DNA of 64,000 bases from an uncultured Pontibacter sp. (GCF_947495565.1 NZ_CANLZM010000009.1:1-64000); one strand, 5' to 3'. Shown: positions 16,352-27,410, numbered from the stretch's first letter. Notes: generated by a model not told the origin, from the sequence alone. A program made the numbers and translations.

Positions 16352-16422
16352 CCGCTGGTGCGAGCTTGCAGCTCGTACCTTCATAATACCTTAAAATACG
16401 AGCTGCAAGCTCGCACCAGCGG
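16352..16422. repeat. Palindromic intergenic repeat inside the nuo operon
   Basis: Perfect 26-base inverted arms (16352-16377 and 16397-16422) are separated by 19 bases. Each arm contains GGTGCGAGCTTGCAGCTC, itself nearly palindromic around TTGCA. An additional partial copy (GGTACGAGCTTCCGC) lies just left. The rest of the nuoB-nuoCD spacer (16255-16570) is gene-free. Confidence 0.85.
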
Positions 16423-16570
16423 AGAAGAGACAAAACTCAGCTAATTGAATTAAAGAATCAAAATCAGAACTTAATAAACTTTAACATCATAACTTTTACT
16501 TATCATAAAATACCAACTACAGAAGTATAGCATGAAGTAACATAGTCAGGTCATTTTTCAGAATTCACCC

Positions 16571-18319
16571 ATGGAAAACGGGAACAGCATAGTAGCGCAA
16601 CTGCAGGCGCGGTTTGGCACCGATACGTTTAAGCCGCAAAGCACAAAGGATGAGATCCTCACCCTCTGGATGCCGCACGACAAAATAAAGGAGGTGCTGG
16701 CTTTTCTGAAGCACGACATTCCGCAGCCTTTCCCCCTACTCTACGACCTAACAGCCACCGACGAGCGCACCCGCAAACACGAGAACGGGCACGTTCCTTT
16801 TGCCTTCACCATCATTTACCACCTCCTTTCTTTCGAGCGCAACAGCTTTATCCGGCTAAAAGTCGGCTTCCGGGACGAGTTCCCGACGGTGCAAAGTATA
16901 AGCAGACTTTGGGCAAATGCCAACTGGTACGAGCGCGAAGTATACGATATGTTCGGTATCCGCTTCGAAGGGCATCCGCACCTTTACCGTATCCTGATGC
17001 CGCGCACCTGGGTTGGCCATCCGCTTCGGAAAGAGCATCCTGCCCGCGCCACCGAAATGGGGCCTTTTGCTTTGTATGACGATAAAATGGATTTGGAGCA
17101 GGAAGCTCTGCAGTTTAAACCCGAGGAATGGGGTCTGGCGCGACAAAGCGAAGACAGTGATTTTATGTTCCTGAATATCGGCCCGCAGCACCCCGGCACG
17201 CATGGCGTATTGCGCATTGTGCTGCAACTGGATGGCGAGGATATTGTGGATGCCATACCTGATATCGGTTTCCACCACCGCGGGCAGGAAAAAATGGCCG
17301 AGCGGCAGTCGTGGCACACCTACCTCCCCTACACCGACCGCGTGGATTACCTGGGCGGCGTGATGAACAACCTCGCTTACCTGATGGCCGTGGAGAAACT
17401 TGCCGGTATAGAGGTGCCGGAGCGGGTAAAAGTGATCCGTGTGATGCTCTGCGAGTTGTTTCGGATTGCCAGCCACCTGGTTTGGTACGGCACTTTTGCC
17501 CAGGATGTAGGCCAGCTCTCGCCAGTGTTCTACATGTTCACCGATCGCGAGAAAATATTTGATATAGTAGAAGCTATCACCGGCGGACGCATGCACCCGA
17601 ACTGGTTCCGCATAGGCGGCGTGGCGCAGGACCTGCCCAAAGGCTGGGAAAAGCTGGTGCAGAATTTTCTCAACTACTTCCCGAAGCGGCTGAAAGAGTA
17701 CGACAACATGGTGATGAAGAACAGCCTGTTCAAGGCCCGCACCAAAGGCATCGGCATATTTACGTTGGATGAAGCCATCGAATGGGGCGTAACAGGGCCG
17801 AACCTGCGTGCCTGCGGTTTTGAATGGGACTTCCGGAAAAAGCAACCTTACTCCGGGTATGAGATGTTCGATTTTGACGTGCCGACCGCCACCAACGGAG
17901 ATTGCTACGACCGTGCCTTGGTGCGCGTGGCAGAAATGCGCCAAAGCCTGCGCATCATCGAGCAATGCCTTAAAAACATGCCCGAAGGCCCTTACAAAGC
18001 TGATCATCCGCTCACTACGCCGCCTATCAAGAAAAATACCATGCACGATATCGAAACCCTGATCACACATTTTCTGGGTATGAGTTGGGGGCCTGTAATG
18101 CCTTTCGGCGAAGCTATGAGCTGCATCGAAGCGACCAAAGGCGCCAACGGCTATTACGTTACCAGCGACGGCAACACCTCACCCTACCGCCTGCGCATAC
18201 GCACCCCCTCGTTCCCGCACATGCAAATGCTGCCTTACATCACCAAAGGCTATACCGTAGCAGACTTGCTTTCTATACTTGGGGCCATGGATTATGTGCT
18301 GGCGGATATTGACAGGTGA
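16571..18319 (+). CDS. nuoCD: NADH-quinone oxidoreductase fused subunit C/D
   Basis: A fusion of the 30-kDa (NuoC, about residues 1-190) and 49-kDa (NuoD, about 200-582) subunits of complex I, as in E. coli. NuoC part: [29 protein letters not shown]. NuoD part: [53 protein letters not shown] and [13 protein letters not shown]. The first two carry the His and neighbouring residues that line the quinone site beside cluster N2. The C-terminus [28 protein letters not shown] is standard. A fused nuoCD is typical of the E. coli-type enzyme. Start ATG at 16571. Confidence 0.97.
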   Translation: MENGNSIVAQLQARFGTDTFKPQSTKDEILTLWMPHDKIKEVLAFLKHDIPQPFPLLYDLTATDERTRKHENGHVPFAFTIIYHLLSFERNSFIRLKVGFRDEFPTVQSISRLWANANWYEREVYDMFGIRFEGHPHLYRILMPRTWVGHPLRKEHPARATEMGPFALYDDKMDLEQEALQFKPEEWGLARQSEDSDFMFLNIGPQHPGTHGVLRIVLQLDGEDIVDAIPDIGFHHRGQEKMAERQSWHTYLPYTDRVDYLGGVMNNLAYLMAVEKLAGIEVPERVKVIRVMLCELFRIASHLVWYGTFAQDVGQLSPVFYMFTDREKIFDIVEAITGGRMHPNWFRIGGVAQDLPKGWEKLVQNFLNYFPKRLKEYDNMVMKNSLFKARTKGIGIFTLDEAIEWGVTGPNLRACGFEWDFRKKQPYSGYEMFDFDVPTATNGDCYDRALVRVAEMRQSLRIIEQCLKNMPEGPYKADHPLTTPPIKKNTMHDIETLITHFLGMSWGPVMPFGEAMSCIEATKGANGYYVTSDGNTSPYRLRIRTPSFPHMQMLPYITKGYTVADLLSILGAMDYVLADIDR

Positions 18320-18401
18320 CGCGATAATTAGAAATTATGGATTCAAAATTAGATATGGAAAGTGATACAAATAAATTATGCTTATTGCAATTGCCACCAC
18401 C

Positions 18402-18467
18402 GCTGGTGCGAGCTTGTAGCTCGTACCGCACACAAGATAGAGGTACGAGCTACAAGCTCGCACCAGC
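18402..18467. repeat. Palindromic intergenic repeat between nuoCD and nuoE
   Basis: Perfect 26-base inverted arms (18402-18427 and 18442-18467) have a 14-base spacer. It is the same family as the element at 16352-16422, with TTGTAG in place of TTGCAG at the arm centre in both arms. This compensatory change keeps the palindrome. Confidence 0.85.
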
Positions 18468-18515
18468 ACATGACTAAACAAAAGTTTAACAATCAGCAAT
18501 TTAACAATTTAAAAA

Positions 18516-18980
18516 ATGCTGACAACAGAAGAAAAATACCAGATCGACCATGAGATAAGCCTGGTGCCGACACCAAAGAACGCCTGCATAGAGGCCCTGA
18601 AGATCGTGCAGCACAGCCATGGCTGGGTGTCGGATGAGAGCCTGAAGGATGTGGCCGACTATGTGGGCATGTCTACGGCTGAGCTAGACAGCGTGGCAAC
18701 GTTTTACAACCTGATCTTCCGGAGGCCGGTGGGCCGCCATGTCATTCTGCTCTGCGACAGCATCAGCTGCTACGTGATGGGTTACGAAGACATCCGCAAT
18801 AAATTATTTGAAAAACTAAGTATAAAATACGGCCAAACCACAGCAGATGGCCGCTTTACCCTGCTCCCAAACTGCTGCCTCGGCACCTGCGACTGTGCCC
18901 CCGCCCTTATGATTGACAATGATCTGTACCGCAACCTAACGGTGGAACAACTGGATGAGATTTTGATGAAGTATACTTAA
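18516..18980 (+). CDS. nuoE: NADH-quinone oxidoreductase subunit E (2Fe-2S N1a)
   Basis: Peripheral NADH-dehydrogenase-module subunit with a thioredoxin-like 2Fe-2S domain. Ligands: Cys80 and Cys85 (LCDSISC), then Cys121 and Cys125 (CCLGTC). The stretch ISCYVMGYEDIRNKL through GQTTADGRFTLLPNCCLG closely follows the E. coli NuoE pattern as I recall it. The length is 154 residues. It ends 17 bases before nuoF. The last codons overlap an AAGTATACTTAA palindrome that includes the stop. Confidence 0.96.
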   Translation: MLTTEEKYQIDHEISLVPTPKNACIEALKIVQHSHGWVSDESLKDVADYVGMSTAELDSVATFYNLIFRRPVGRHVILLCDSISCYVMGYEDIRNKLFEKLSIKYGQTTADGRFTLLPNCCLGTCDCAPALMIDNDLYRNLTVEQLDEILMKYT

Positions 18981-18997
18981 ACCGAAAAAGCGGGCCT

Positions 18998-20299
18998 ATG
19001 GAAAAGCCGCTTACCCAACACATTGTACCCGGCCGCAAACCACTCAACTTACAAGAGTATGAGAAAGTGGGGGGGTACCAATCGGTGCGTAAAGTGCTAA
19101 AAGAGATGACGCCGCAGGAAGTGCAGACGCTGGTAAAAGACTCTAACCTGCGCGGCCGTGGCGGTGCGGGCTTTAACACAGGTCTGAAGTGGAGCTTTGT
19201 GCCCATGGGAGATGATGCCGCCACTCCCAAATACCTGGTAGCCAACGCCGATGAGATGGAGCCCGGCACTTTTAAGGACCGCGTGCTGCTGGAGGGCAAC
19301 CCGCATCAGTTGATTGAAGGGATGATTGTGTCGGCCTATGCTATTCAGGCAAGTATAAGCTATGTGTTCATGCGCTGGGCCTACAAGCTGGCGGCAAAGG
19401 AAATTACCCAAGCCATACACGAAGCTTACGATGCCGGATACCTCGGCAAAAACATACTTGGCTCCGGCTTCGACCTGGAAATGCACCTGCATACCGGTGT
19501 GGGGCGCTACATGTGCGGCGAGGAAACAGCCCTGCTCAACGCCCTCGAAGGCAAACGGGCCAACCCCAGAGCAAAACCCCCTTTTCCACAGGTCAGCGGC
19601 TTGTTCGGCAAACCGACTATCGTTAACAACGTGGAAACGCTTTGCAACATTCCACACATCATTAATAAGGGTGCGGAGTGGTTTAAGAAGTTAGGATTAA
19701 CAGAGGATGCCGGAACCAAACTTTACGGCGTAAGCGGCCGCGTGAAAACGCCCGGCTGCTGGGAACTGCCCATGGGCACCACCATCCGTGAGCTGTTGGA
19801 AGTACACGCCGGCGGCATGCAGGACGGCTACCTTTTTAAAGGACTTTTACCAGGCGGCGCCTCCACAGATTTCTTAGTAGAAGAACACCTCGACCTCCCC
19901 ATGGATTACCCGTCCATACAAAACGCGGGCAGCCGCATGGGCACGGGCACTATGATAATTTTGGATGATCAAACCTGCCCCGTTGGCTTTGTTCACAACC
20001 TGCAGCACTTTTTTGCACAGGAGTCCTGCGGCTTCTGCACCCCTTGTCGCGAAGGCTTGCCCTGGGTAGAGAAAATACTGCTGGCCCTGGATCGCGGCGA
20101 AGGCAAGCCCGAGCACCTCCTCACCCTCGACTTCCATACCAAATACCTTGGCCCCGGCAACACGTTTTGCGCGCTTGCCCCCGGTGCCATGGAACCCCTG
20201 CAGAGCGCCCTGAAATATTTCAGGGAGGATTTTGAACGGCATATACACGAACATCACTGTCCCTGGAGCAAAACCACTGCATGGCAACCATCTACATAG
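18998..20299 (+). CDS. nuoF: NADH-quinone oxidoreductase subunit F (NADH/FMN, N3)
   Basis: The NADH-oxidising flavoprotein subunit of complex I. The nucleotide/FMN-binding motif GRGGAGFNTGLKWSF is at residues 53-67. YMCGEETALLNALEGKRANPRAKPPFP lies in the FMN region. The N3 4Fe-4S cluster uses SCGFCTPCREG near residue 345 and a later Cys in FCALAPGAMEP. At 433 residues it is close to E. coli NuoF (445). Its 3' end overlaps nuoG by 19 bases, which couples translation. Confidence 0.96.
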   Translation: MEKPLTQHIVPGRKPLNLQEYEKVGGYQSVRKVLKEMTPQEVQTLVKDSNLRGRGGAGFNTGLKWSFVPMGDDAATPKYLVANADEMEPGTFKDRVLLEGNPHQLIEGMIVSAYAIQASISYVFMRWAYKLAAKEITQAIHEAYDAGYLGKNILGSGFDLEMHLHTGVGRYMCGEETALLNALEGKRANPRAKPPFPQVSGLFGKPTIVNNVETLCNIPHIINKGAEWFKKLGLTEDAGTKLYGVSGRVKTPGCWELPMGTTIRELLEVHAGGMQDGYLFKGLLPGGASTDFLVEEHLDLPMDYPSIQNAGSRMGTGTMIILDDQTCPVGFVHNLQHFFAQESCGFCTPCREGLPWVEKILLALDRGEGKPEHLLTLDFHTKYLGPGNTFCALAPGAMEPLQSALKYFREDFERHIHEHHCPWSKTTAWQPST

Positions 20300-23010
20300 A
20301 TAACAAACCTTACGACGTAAAAGCCGGAAAAAACCTGCTCGAAGCCTGTCTTTCGCTGGGCCTCGACCTGCCATACTTTTGCTACCACCCCGCCATGGGC
20401 TCGATCGGAGCATGCCGCCAGTGCGCCGTAAAAGTATACCGCGACGAGAACGACACCAAGGGAAAGCTCTTTATGTCGTGTATGGAGCAGGTGCGCGAGG
20501 GTATGCGTGTTTCGATAGCCGACCTGGAAGCCAAAGAGTTTCGGGCGCACATCATCGGCTGGCTCATGACCAACCACCCCCACGATTGCGCCGTCTGCGA
20601 CGAGGGCGGCTCCTGCCATCTGCAGGACATGACCGTGATGACCGGCCATAATTACCGCCAGTACCGCTTCGACAAGCGCACCTATATTAACCAGTACCTC
20701 GGCCCCTTCCTCAACCACGAAATGAACCGCTGCATACAGTGCTACCGCTGCGTGCGCTATTATAAAGACTATGCCGGCGGCAAAGACCTGGATGTGTTTG
20801 CGGCGCACAACCATTTATACTTTGGCCGTGCCGAGGATGGCGTGCTGGAGAGCGAGTTCAGCGGCAACCTGGCCGAAGTATGCCCCACAGGCGTGTTTAC
20901 TGATAAAACCCTGAAGCAGCACTATACCCGCAAATGGGATCTAACCTCTGCTCCTTCGGTTTGCCACCATTGTAGCCTTGGCTGCAACACCATTGCCGGC
21001 GAAAGGTATGGCACCATACGCAACATCACCAACAGGTATAACGGCGAGGTGAACGGCTACTTCCTCTGCGACCGGGGCCGCTTTGGCTATGAGTTCGTGA
21101 ACAGTGCGGGCCGCGTGCGCATGCCGCTGGTGCGCCAGATGCTGCCTGAGGCCACCGATAAGTACACCGCCTTGAAAGCAACCGCCTCCGCCCTCAAAGC
21201 TGGCCGGGTAATCGGTATTGGCTCGCCGCGCGCATCACTGGAATCGAATTATGTGCTGCGTAAACTGGTGGGCGAGGATAATTTCCATCATGGCGTATCC
21301 GATACCAGCCACGATCTGGTAGACCTGGCCCTGAACATACTTAGCGAAGGCTCTGCCCCCACGCCAACCTTGCAGGAGACTGAGCAGTGCGATGCCGTAT
21401 TTATACTTGGCGAAGACCTGACGAATACTGCGCCGCTGATGGCTTTGGCCGTGCGGCAATCGGTGCGGCAGAAACCGATGCTGGAGCAAGTCTCGAAAGC
21501 CAATATTCCGGTATGGCAGGATGCCGCTGCCCGTGCGCTAATTCAATCCGAACAAGGCCCGCTTTTCATGGCGCACTACACCCCGACCAAGCTCGATGAG
21601 CTGGCTACTAAAACATACTTTAACGCCCCCGACGATATTGCCCGCCTAGGCTTTGCGGTGGCAAATCTGATTCACCCTGATTCGCCGGAGGTACGGGGCA
21701 TCAGCGAGGAAGATCAGGCGCTGGCGCAGCAAATTGCCGATGCGCTGATGCAAGCCAATAAGCCTTTGGTAATCTCAGGCACCTCTTCCGGCAACGAGCG
21801 TGTGCTGAAAGCCGCCGCCAACATTTCCCACGCCCTTATTGCGCGCGAGAAAGCTGCAAGTATAAGCTTGGTGGTGCCGGAGTGCAACAGTATGGGTTTG
21901 GCGCTGATGGGCGGCCACAAACTGGAATCCGCTTTCGAGGCTGTGCTGAACGATTACGCCGACACGGTTATCATCTTGGAGAATGATCTTTTCCGAAGGG
22001 CCAGCACCGCTCGCGTAACGCAGTTCCTGGACCGCTGCGAGCAGGTCATCGTGCTGGATCATCTACACAACGCCACCACCGAAAAAGCCGACATACTATT
22101 GCCAGTCGGCGCTTTCTCGGAAGCCGACGGTACGCTCATCAACAACGAAGGGCGGGCGCAGCGCTTTTTCCAGGTACACGCCACGCCCGAGGAAATTCAG
22201 GAGAGCTGGCACTGGCTGGCCGAGCTGGGCACTATCATGGCCGACGAACAGATCAGCAGCTGGCAAGGCTACGACGATATTGTAAAAGCCCTGACCGATG
22301 AGATTCCGGCGCTGCGAAGTATAAAAAAAGCCGCTCCAACATCCGATTTCCGGATTGCAGGCCAGAAAATACCGCGCGAGCCGCACCGTTTTAGCGGGCG
22401 CACCTCCATGCTTGCCAATATAAACGTAAGCGAGCCCAAACCGCCGCAAGACCCCGATTCGCCGCTTTCTTATACCATGGAGGGCTACCGTGGCCAGCCG
22501 CCTTCATCGGCTATTCCTTTTTTCTGGTCGCCGGGTTGGAACTCGGTGCAGGCCACCAACAAATACCAGCAGGAAGTGGGCGGGCACCTCAAAGGCGGAG
22601 ACCCTGGCGTAAGGCTCATCGAACCGATTGGCACCGCGCCTTTTTCGGTAGCCGTGCCGCAGGCATTTATACCTTTGGAGGGCCACTTATACATGCTGCC
22701 GCTGCATCATACCTTTGGTTCCGAAGAGCTCAGCAACCAGGCAGCCGCCATCCGGGAGCGCATTCCCGAGCCTTATGTTACCATCAATGCCACCGATGCC
22801 CAACGCATGAAGCTAAGCGAGGGCCAGCTCCTCAGCTTTTCCATCGAAGGGCAGGTGTATCAATTACCCATAAAACTAAGCCAGATCATACCCAGCGGAG
22901 CCGCCGGCATGCCAAACGGTTTGCCGGGCGTGCCTTTCGCCGAGTTACCCGCCTGGGCCATACTTAACCGAGACATAAAATGGAAGAAGCAGCCCCAAAC
23001 TACTTTCTGA
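20281..23010 (+). CDS. nuoG: NADH-quinone oxidoreductase subunit G, long E. coli-type
   Basis: Largest peripheral subunit, 909 residues against about 908 in E. coli. The N-terminal 2Fe-2S cluster N1b ligands are C34, C45, C48 and C67. The His/Cys cluster motif is [19 protein letters not shown], and [11 protein letters not shown] plus [12 protein letters not shown] form the next ferredoxin-type cluster. The extra N7 cluster typical of this clade is intact: C-x2-C-x3-C-x27-C, beginning CHHCSLGC near residue 230. A molybdopterin-oxidoreductase-like remnant domain fills the C-terminal two thirds and lacks catalytic function in complex I. It overlaps nuoF by 19 bases and nuoH by 31 bases. Confidence 0.96.
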   Translation: MATIYIDNKPYDVKAGKNLLEACLSLGLDLPYFCYHPAMGSIGACRQCAVKVYRDENDTKGKLFMSCMEQVREGMRVSIADLEAKEFRAHIIGWLMTNHPHDCAVCDEGGSCHLQDMTVMTGHNYRQYRFDKRTYINQYLGPFLNHEMNRCIQCYRCVRYYKDYAGGKDLDVFAAHNHLYFGRAEDGVLESEFSGNLAEVCPTGVFTDKTLKQHYTRKWDLTSAPSVCHHCSLGCNTIAGERYGTIRNITNRYNGEVNGYFLCDRGRFGYEFVNSAGRVRMPLVRQMLPEATDKYTALKATASALKAGRVIGIGSPRASLESNYVLRKLVGEDNFHHGVSDTSHDLVDLALNILSEGSAPTPTLQETEQCDAVFILGEDLTNTAPLMALAVRQSVRQKPMLEQVSKANIPVWQDAAARALIQSEQGPLFMAHYTPTKLDELATKTYFNAPDDIARLGFAVANLIHPDSPEVRGISEEDQALAQQIADALMQANKPLVISGTSSGNERVLKAAANISHALIAREKAASISLVVPECNSMGLALMGGHKLESAFEAVLNDYADTVIILENDLFRRASTARVTQFLDRCEQVIVLDHLHNATTEKADILLPVGAFSEADGTLINNEGRAQRFFQVHATPEEIQESWHWLAELGTIMADEQISSWQGYDDIVKALTDEIPALRSIKKAAPTSDFRIAGQKIPREPHRFSGRTSMLANINVSEPKPPQDPDSPLSYTMEGYRGQPPSSAIPFFWSPGWNSVQATNKYQQEVGGHLKGGDPGVRLIEPIGTAPFSVAVPQAFIPLEGHLYMLPLHHTFGSEELSNQAAAIRERIPEPYVTINATDAQRMKLSEGQLLSFSIEGQVYQLPIKLSQIIPSGAAGMPNGLPGVPFAELPAWAILNRDIKWKKQPQTTF

Positions 23011-23942
23011 TCATCGGCGGCGTGCTGTTCGTGATGCTCAACGTGGCCGCCGCACTCATCTGGGTAGAGCGCCGCCTGCTTGCCTTGTTCCAAGACCGCT
23101 ACGGCCCGAACCGGGCGGGTCCGCTGGGACTGTTCATCGTGGCCGCCGACTCCATCAAGCTGTTTTTTAAGCAGGATTGGATACCACCTTTCGCCGATAA
23201 GCCTGTGTTTATACTTGCCCCGGCCATTGTGGTGGTTACCGTGCTCATGAGTTTTGTGGTAATCCCGTTCGCGCCGGGCGTGATAGTGGCCGACCTGAAC
23301 ATCGGGCTGCTGTTTTTCCTGGCCATGTCGTCGATGGGCGCTTATAGTATCATACTGGGTGGGTGGGCCTCTAACAACAAGTATAGCTTACTGGGTGCCA
23401 TGCGCGGTGCGGCGCAGATGATCTCTTACGAGGTTTTCATGGGGCTTTCGCTGATGGGTGTGGTGCTGTTGAGCAGCTCGTTCAGCCTGGTGGAGATTGT
23501 GGAGGCACAGCGCGGCCTGTGGTTTTTCATTCCGCAAATTGTCGGGTTTGTCATCTTTTTCATCGCGGGCATCGCTGAAACGCACCGCCTGCCTTTCGAT
23601 ATCCCGGAGGCCGAAAGCGAGCTGGTGGCGGGCTTTCACTCGGAGTACTCGGGTATGAAGTTCGGCATGTTCTTCATCGGGGAGTACATGGGCATCACCT
23701 TGATTTCCTGCATGATAGTGACGCTATACTTTGGCGGCTGGCTCGGCCCGGACTTCCTGCCGCCGGTGGTATGGTTTATCCTGAAAACAGCCTTTTTCCT
23801 GATGATCTTCATCCTGCTCCGCGCCTCTATGCCCCGCCCCAGGTATGACCAACTGATGGAATACGGCTGGAAAATCCTGCTACCGCTAACGCTGCTTAAC
23901 CTGCTGGTAACAGCTGCTGTGGTGCTTTGGGTGAATGAGTGA
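22980..23942 (+). CDS. nuoH: NADH-quinone oxidoreductase subunit H
   Basis: Membrane subunit that joins the peripheral and membrane arms and forms part of the quinone chamber. It is 320 residues with about eight helices. Family motifs: [24 protein letters not shown] near residue 25, [34 protein letters not shown] near residue 200, and [25 protein letters not shown] near the end. The acidic cluster EAESELVAG is the conserved loop at the quinone channel. Its ATG lies 31 bases inside nuoG. Confidence 0.96.
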   Translation: MEEAAPNYFLIIGGVLFVMLNVAAALIWVERRLLALFQDRYGPNRAGPLGLFIVAADSIKLFFKQDWIPPFADKPVFILAPAIVVVTVLMSFVVIPFAPGVIVADLNIGLLFFLAMSSMGAYSIILGGWASNNKYSLLGAMRGAAQMISYEVFMGLSLMGVVLLSSSFSLVEIVEAQRGLWFFIPQIVGFVIFFIAGIAETHRLPFDIPEAESELVAGFHSEYSGMKFGMFFIGEYMGITLISCMIVTLYFGGWLGPDFLPPVVWFILKTAFFLMIFILLRASMPRPRYDQLMEYGWKILLPLTLLNLLVTAAVVLWVNE

Positions 23943-23981
23943 TTGGGGAGTTTAAGAGTTAGAGAGTTTAGAAGTTACTTA

Positions 23982-24002
23982 CCGCTGGTGCGAGCTTGCA
24001 GC
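23982..24002 (+). repeat. Solo arm of the nuo palindromic repeat
   Basis: CCGCTGGTGCGAGCTTGCAG and one more base match the left arm of the element at 16352, but no matching second arm follows. This suggests a decayed or half-deleted copy. Confidence 0.75.
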
Positions 24003-24069
24003 AAAGGTCAATAAAAATAGAAAGTAAACTTGTGCTACAAAACTACTCAAGTTAAGAAGTAAGAAAATT

Positions 24070-24103
24070 CCCCGCCTTGGACAAGGAGGGGTTAGGGGTG
24101 GTT
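24070..24103. repeat. CCTTGG/AAGGAGGGG intergenic repeat
   Basis: A G-rich segment contains the hairpin CCTTGGACAAGG followed by AGGGGTTAGGGGTGG. From memory, similar sequences recur between genes in many Bacteroidota and other bacteria. A cousin (CCCTACCCCCGCC, opposite orientation) occurs near 49650. Confidence 0.5.
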
Positions 24104-24156
24104 TGACCTGGCACAGCACAAGTATAAAAAGAACACTTAAAACGAAAGGAGCAGCT

Positions 24157-24672
24157 ATGTTTAGTTTGTTGCGAAGTATGTGGCTCACGTTTCTGCACGC
24201 GTTTCATAAGCGGGAAACCATACTTTACCCCGAGGAAAAACCCATCCTGCCTACCCGTTGGCGCGGCCGCATCGTGCTCACCCGCGACCCCGACGGCGGT
24301 GAGCGCTGCGTGGCCTGCAACCTCTGTGCCGTGGCCTGCCCCGTAGACTGCATCGCACTGCAAGCCACCGAAGACGACGCCGGCCGCCGCTATCCCGACT
24401 TCTTCCGCATTAACTTTTCGCGCTGCATTTTCTGCGGCTACTGCGAGGACGCCTGCCCCACCTACGCCATCCAGCTCATCCCTGATTTTGAAATGGGCGA
24501 GTACAACCGCCAGAACCTGGTGTATGAAAAGAAAGACCTGCTCATCAACAGCGAGGGCAAGTATCCGGGCTACAATTATTACAAAGTGGCTGGTATGGCC
24601 ATTGGCGGCAAAGGCAAGGGCGAGGCCGAAAACGAAGCCCCTCCGGTAGACATCAAAAGCTTAATACCTTAA
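24157..24672 (+). CDS. nuoI: NADH-quinone oxidoreductase subunit I (two 4Fe-4S)
   Basis: Ferredoxin-like subunit holding clusters N6a and N6b. Two classic motifs are seen: C51-x2-C54-x2-C57-x3-C61 ([11 protein letters not shown]) and C90-x2-C93-x2-C96-x3-C100 ([11 protein letters not shown]). The ATG at 24157 is chosen because AAAGGAG lies seven bases upstream and the sequence then starts as in homologues. A start at 24103 would add 18 unlikely residues. [20 protein letters not shown] and the C-terminal [18 protein letters not shown] follow the E. coli protein closely as recalled. Confidence 0.95.
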   Translation: MFSLLRSMWLTFLHAFHKRETILYPEEKPILPTRWRGRIVLTRDPDGGERCVACNLCAVACPVDCIALQATEDDAGRRYPDFFRINFSRCIFCGYCEDACPTYAIQLIPDFEMGEYNRQNLVYEKKDLLINSEGKYPGYNYYKVAGMAIGGKGKGEAENEAPPVDIKSLIP

Positions 24673-24677
24673 AGCCT

Positions 24678-25214
24678 ATGGAACTCACATTTTATATTGC
24701 GGCGGCGGTTGCCATCCTTTCCACCATCATGGTCATCACCCGCTACAACATGATTCACGCGCTGCTCTACCTGGTGGTGTCTTTTATGGCGGTGGCCGTG
24801 GTATTCTTCACGCTTGGCGCACCCTTTATGGCTGCGCTGGAGATCATCATCTACGCTGGGGCCATTGTGGTGCTCATCATTTTCGTGATTATGATGCTGA
24901 ACATGACCAAAGAGGACGTGCAGCGCGAAAAAGAGTGGCTGAAGCCCTCGGTTTGGGTGGGCCCTGCCCTTTTATCGGCGGTGCTGCTGGCCGAGCTGGC
25001 CTATATCCTATTGGGTGCCAACCCCTTGCAAACAGAAGCGCTGGTTGCCGTGGATGCCAAACTGGTCGGGCTGGCGCTGTTCGGGCCATACTTGCTGGGT
25101 GTGCAACTCTGCGGCATTCTGCTGATGGCGGGCATTGTGGGCGCATACCATTTAGGCAGGCAGAAGAAGAAAGTCGTTCACCGGTTTTTACAGGAAAGGA
25201 GCGCAGCCGCATGA
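24678..25214 (+). CDS. nuoJ: NADH-quinone oxidoreductase subunit J
   Basis: Membrane subunit of complex I with five predicted helices in 178 residues. The conserved third helix ALEIIIYAGAIVVLIIFVIMMLNM carries the pi-bulge region that couples redox to proton pumping. It starts five bases after nuoI and its TGA overlaps the ATG of nuoK (ATGA at 25211-25214). Confidence 0.95.
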   Translation: MELTFYIAAAVAILSTIMVITRYNMIHALLYLVVSFMAVAVVFFTLGAPFMAALEIIIYAGAIVVLIIFVIMMLNMTKEDVQREKEWLKPSVWVGPALLSAVLLAELAYILLGANPLQTEALVAVDAKLVGLALFGPYLLGVQLCGILLMAGIVGAYHLGRQKKKVVHRFLQERSAAA

Positions 25215-25519
25215 GCACCGCATCCATGGAAGCCGCTTTACTGCTGGCAGGAATACTTTTTATGCTCGGCTTGATCAGTGTGCTGATTCGGCGTAACATC
25301 ATTTTTATGCTGATCTCGGTGGAGATTATGCTCAATGCCGCCGGCTTGGCCTTTATTGTGGCGGGCACGCGCTGGGTGCAACCCGACGGGCAGATCATGT
25401 TCATCTTCATCCTGACTATGGCTGCTGCCGAAGTATCGGTTGGGCTGGCGCTTATATTACAGATTTACCACCAACTCAAAACGCTCAACAGCGATGCAGC
25501 CAACATCATGAAAGGATAA
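25211..25519 (+). CDS. nuoK: NADH-quinone oxidoreductase subunit K
   Basis: A 102-residue, three-helix antiporter-related subunit. The conserved membrane glutamates are in helix 2 (LISVEIMLNAAGLAF) and helix 3 (MAAAEVSVGLAL). The open frame extends upstream to 24935, but the true start is the ATG at 25211, which overlaps the nuoJ stop and gives the normal family length (E. coli 100 residues). Confidence 0.95.
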   Translation: MSTASMEAALLLAGILFMLGLISVLIRRNIIFMLISVEIMLNAAGLAFIVAGTRWVQPDGQIMFIFILTMAAAEVSVGLALILQIYHQLKTLNSDAANIMKG

Positions 25520-25523
25520 CGCT

Positions 25524-27410
25524 ATGGAAAATCTACTCTGGTTAATTCCGGCTTTGCCATTTTTAGGAGCCATACTTTTAGTGCTTTTCGGAGGGCGCTT
25601 GCCCAGGCCGCTGCTAGCTGTTGTCGGGGTGGGCAGCGTGGGCGTTAGTGCACTAGTAACTATACTTTTAGGGCTTGAATTCCTGGCTGATCTGCCGCTT
25701 TATTACCAGCAGGAAGTATGGCAGTGGTTCAGCGTGGCGGGTTTCACGCCTTCCATCGCTTTTCACGTCGATGCACTTTCCATGGTCTTCATCTTCGTGA
25801 TTACCTTTGTGGGATTTCTGATTCACCTGTACGCCACCGCCTACATGGCCGACGAGGCAGATTTTGCCCGATTCTTTGCCTGTATGAATTTGTTTGTCGG
25901 CTCGATGCTGGTGCTGGTGCTGGCCGATAACCTGCTGCTTTTATACCTGGGCTGGGAAGGCGTGGGCTTGTGCAGCTACTTGCTCATCGGGTTTTGGTAC
26001 AAGGAGCCCGCCAACGGCTATGCCGCCCGCAAGGCTTTCATCATCACGCGCGTCGGCGACACAGCCATGGCGATTGGTCTGTTCCTGCTTTTCCAGCTTT
26101 TCGGTACGCTCAACATTCAAAGTATACTTTCTGATGCCCCACAAGTATGGCCGGTCGGGTCCGAAGGTGCTTTGCTGGTAGCCTTGCTGCTTTTAGGTGG
26201 TGCCGTGGGTAAATCGGGGCAGTTGCCGCTGCAAACCTGGCTGCCCGATGCCATGGCTGGCCCTACGCCTGTCTCGGCCCTAATACATGCGGCCACTATG
26301 GTAACAGCTGGAGTGTACTTGATCGCGCGAATGAACGTAGTGTTTGAGCTGGCTCCGTTGGCGCAGCTGCTGGTGGCTGTTGTAGGTGCGGCCACCCTGC
26401 TCATTGCCGGGTTCTCGGCCCTTACGCAGTATGACCTGAAGCGCGTCCTCGCCTACTCCACCATCAGCCAGATTGGGTATATGTTTCTGGCATTGGGCGT
26501 GGGCGCCTGGTCGGCGGGCATTTTCCATTTCATGATTCACGCATTCTTTAAGGCGCTGCTTTTCCTGTGTGCCGGGGTCATAATACTGGCGCTGCACCAC
26601 AAGCAGGACATGCGGCACATGGGCGGGCTGCGCAAAAGTATGCCCGTCGTGTTCTGGACCTTCCTGATCGGGGCTGGCTCCCTGGCTGCGCTGCCCCTGA
26701 TTACCGCCGGTTTCTACAGCAAAGATCAGATTTTATGGTATGCCCTGGCTGGCGAGAACGGCAATGTATGGCTGTACGCTGCTGGCCTTGCCGGTGCTTT
26801 TATTACTTCGATTTATACTTTTCGGATGGTCTTTCTCACATTCTACGGCCCTGCTAGAACCCATGTATCGCATCCGCCAGGCAAGCTCATTACTATACCT
26901 TTAATCCTGCTGGCCATACTTTCGCTGGTGAGTGGGTTTATAGAGTTGCCGCACAACTTCGGGCATTTGGTGCTCTTCTCTGACCTGTTGCAACCGGTGT
27001 TGCCTGCCATTGAGGCTAGCGCCAGCCTGGCGGCAAACGAATGGCTTTTCCAGGTACTGGCGGCGGTTGTATCGCTGGGTGGCGTTTACGTGGCCTATCT
27101 ATTCTACATCAAAAGCCCTTACTTGCTACACCGCCTCATGCACAATGGGTTGGCTGTGCGCTTGCAGCAGTTCTGGTTTGCTGGCTGGGGCTTTGATGCG
27201 CTGTATGACAACCTGTTTGTGCGGCCCTACGTGTTCCTGTCCAACCTTAACAAGCGCGACATCATCGACAGTTTTTATACCGGACTTGCCCGTATGGCCG
27301 AGGGCTTCCATGTGATGCTTTCGCAGAGCCAGAGCGGGGTGTTACGCAGCTATGTGATGGGCATTGTGGTCGGCGCCATCATGATTCTAACCATAAGTTT
27401 ATTCCTATGA
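25524..27410 (+). CDS. nuoL: NADH-quinone oxidoreductase subunit L
   Basis: The distal proton-pumping, antiporter-like subunit, 628 residues. Key features: YLGWEGVGLCSYLLIGFWY (conserved Glu of the pumping core), GKSGQLPLQTWLPDAMAGPTPVSALIHAATMVTAGVYLIAR (Lys and Pro of the broken helix), and FFKALLFLCAGVIILALHHKQDMRHMGGL. The C-terminal lateral helix region that lies along the membrane arm is present (SNLNKRDIIDSFYTGLARM onward). Its stop overlaps the nuoM start (ATGA, 27407-27410). Confidence 0.96.
   Translation: MENLLWLIPALPFLGAILLVLFGGRLPRPLLAVVGVGSVGVSALVTILLGLEFLADLPLYYQQEVWQWFSVAGFTPSIAFHVDALSMVFIFVITFVGFLIHLYATAYMADEADFARFFACMNLFVGSMLVLVLADNLLLLYLGWEGVGLCSYLLIGFWYKEPANGYAARKAFIITRVGDTAMAIGLFLLFQLFGTLNIQSILSDAPQVWPVGSEGALLVALLLLGGAVGKSGQLPLQTWLPDAMAGPTPVSALIHAATMVTAGVYLIARMNVVFELAPLAQLLVAVVGAATLLIAGFSALTQYDLKRVLAYSTISQIGYMFLALGVGAWSAGIFHFMIHAFFKALLFLCAGVIILALHHKQDMRHMGGLRKSMPVVFWTFLIGAGSLAALPLITAGFYSKDQILWYALAGENGNVWLYAAGLAGAFITSIYTFRMVFLTFYGPARTHVSHPPGKLITIPLILLAILSLVSGFIELPHNFGHLVLFSDLLQPVLPAIEASASLAANEWLFQVLAAVVSLGGVYVAYLFYIKSPYLLHRLMHNGLAVRLQQFWFAGWGFDALYDNLFVRPYVFLSNLNKRDIIDSFYTGLARMAEGFHVMLSQSQSGVLRSYVMGIVVGAIMILTISLFL

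Noticed and set aside
20281-20299. nuoF/nuoG overlap as a possible frameshift or fusion
   Set aside because: Both proteins have complete ends and normal lengths, so the overlap is translational coupling, not damage.
24935-25210. Upstream extension of the nuoK frame
   Set aside because: It lies wholly inside nuoJ; the ATG at 25211 gives the normal NuoK length and N-terminus.
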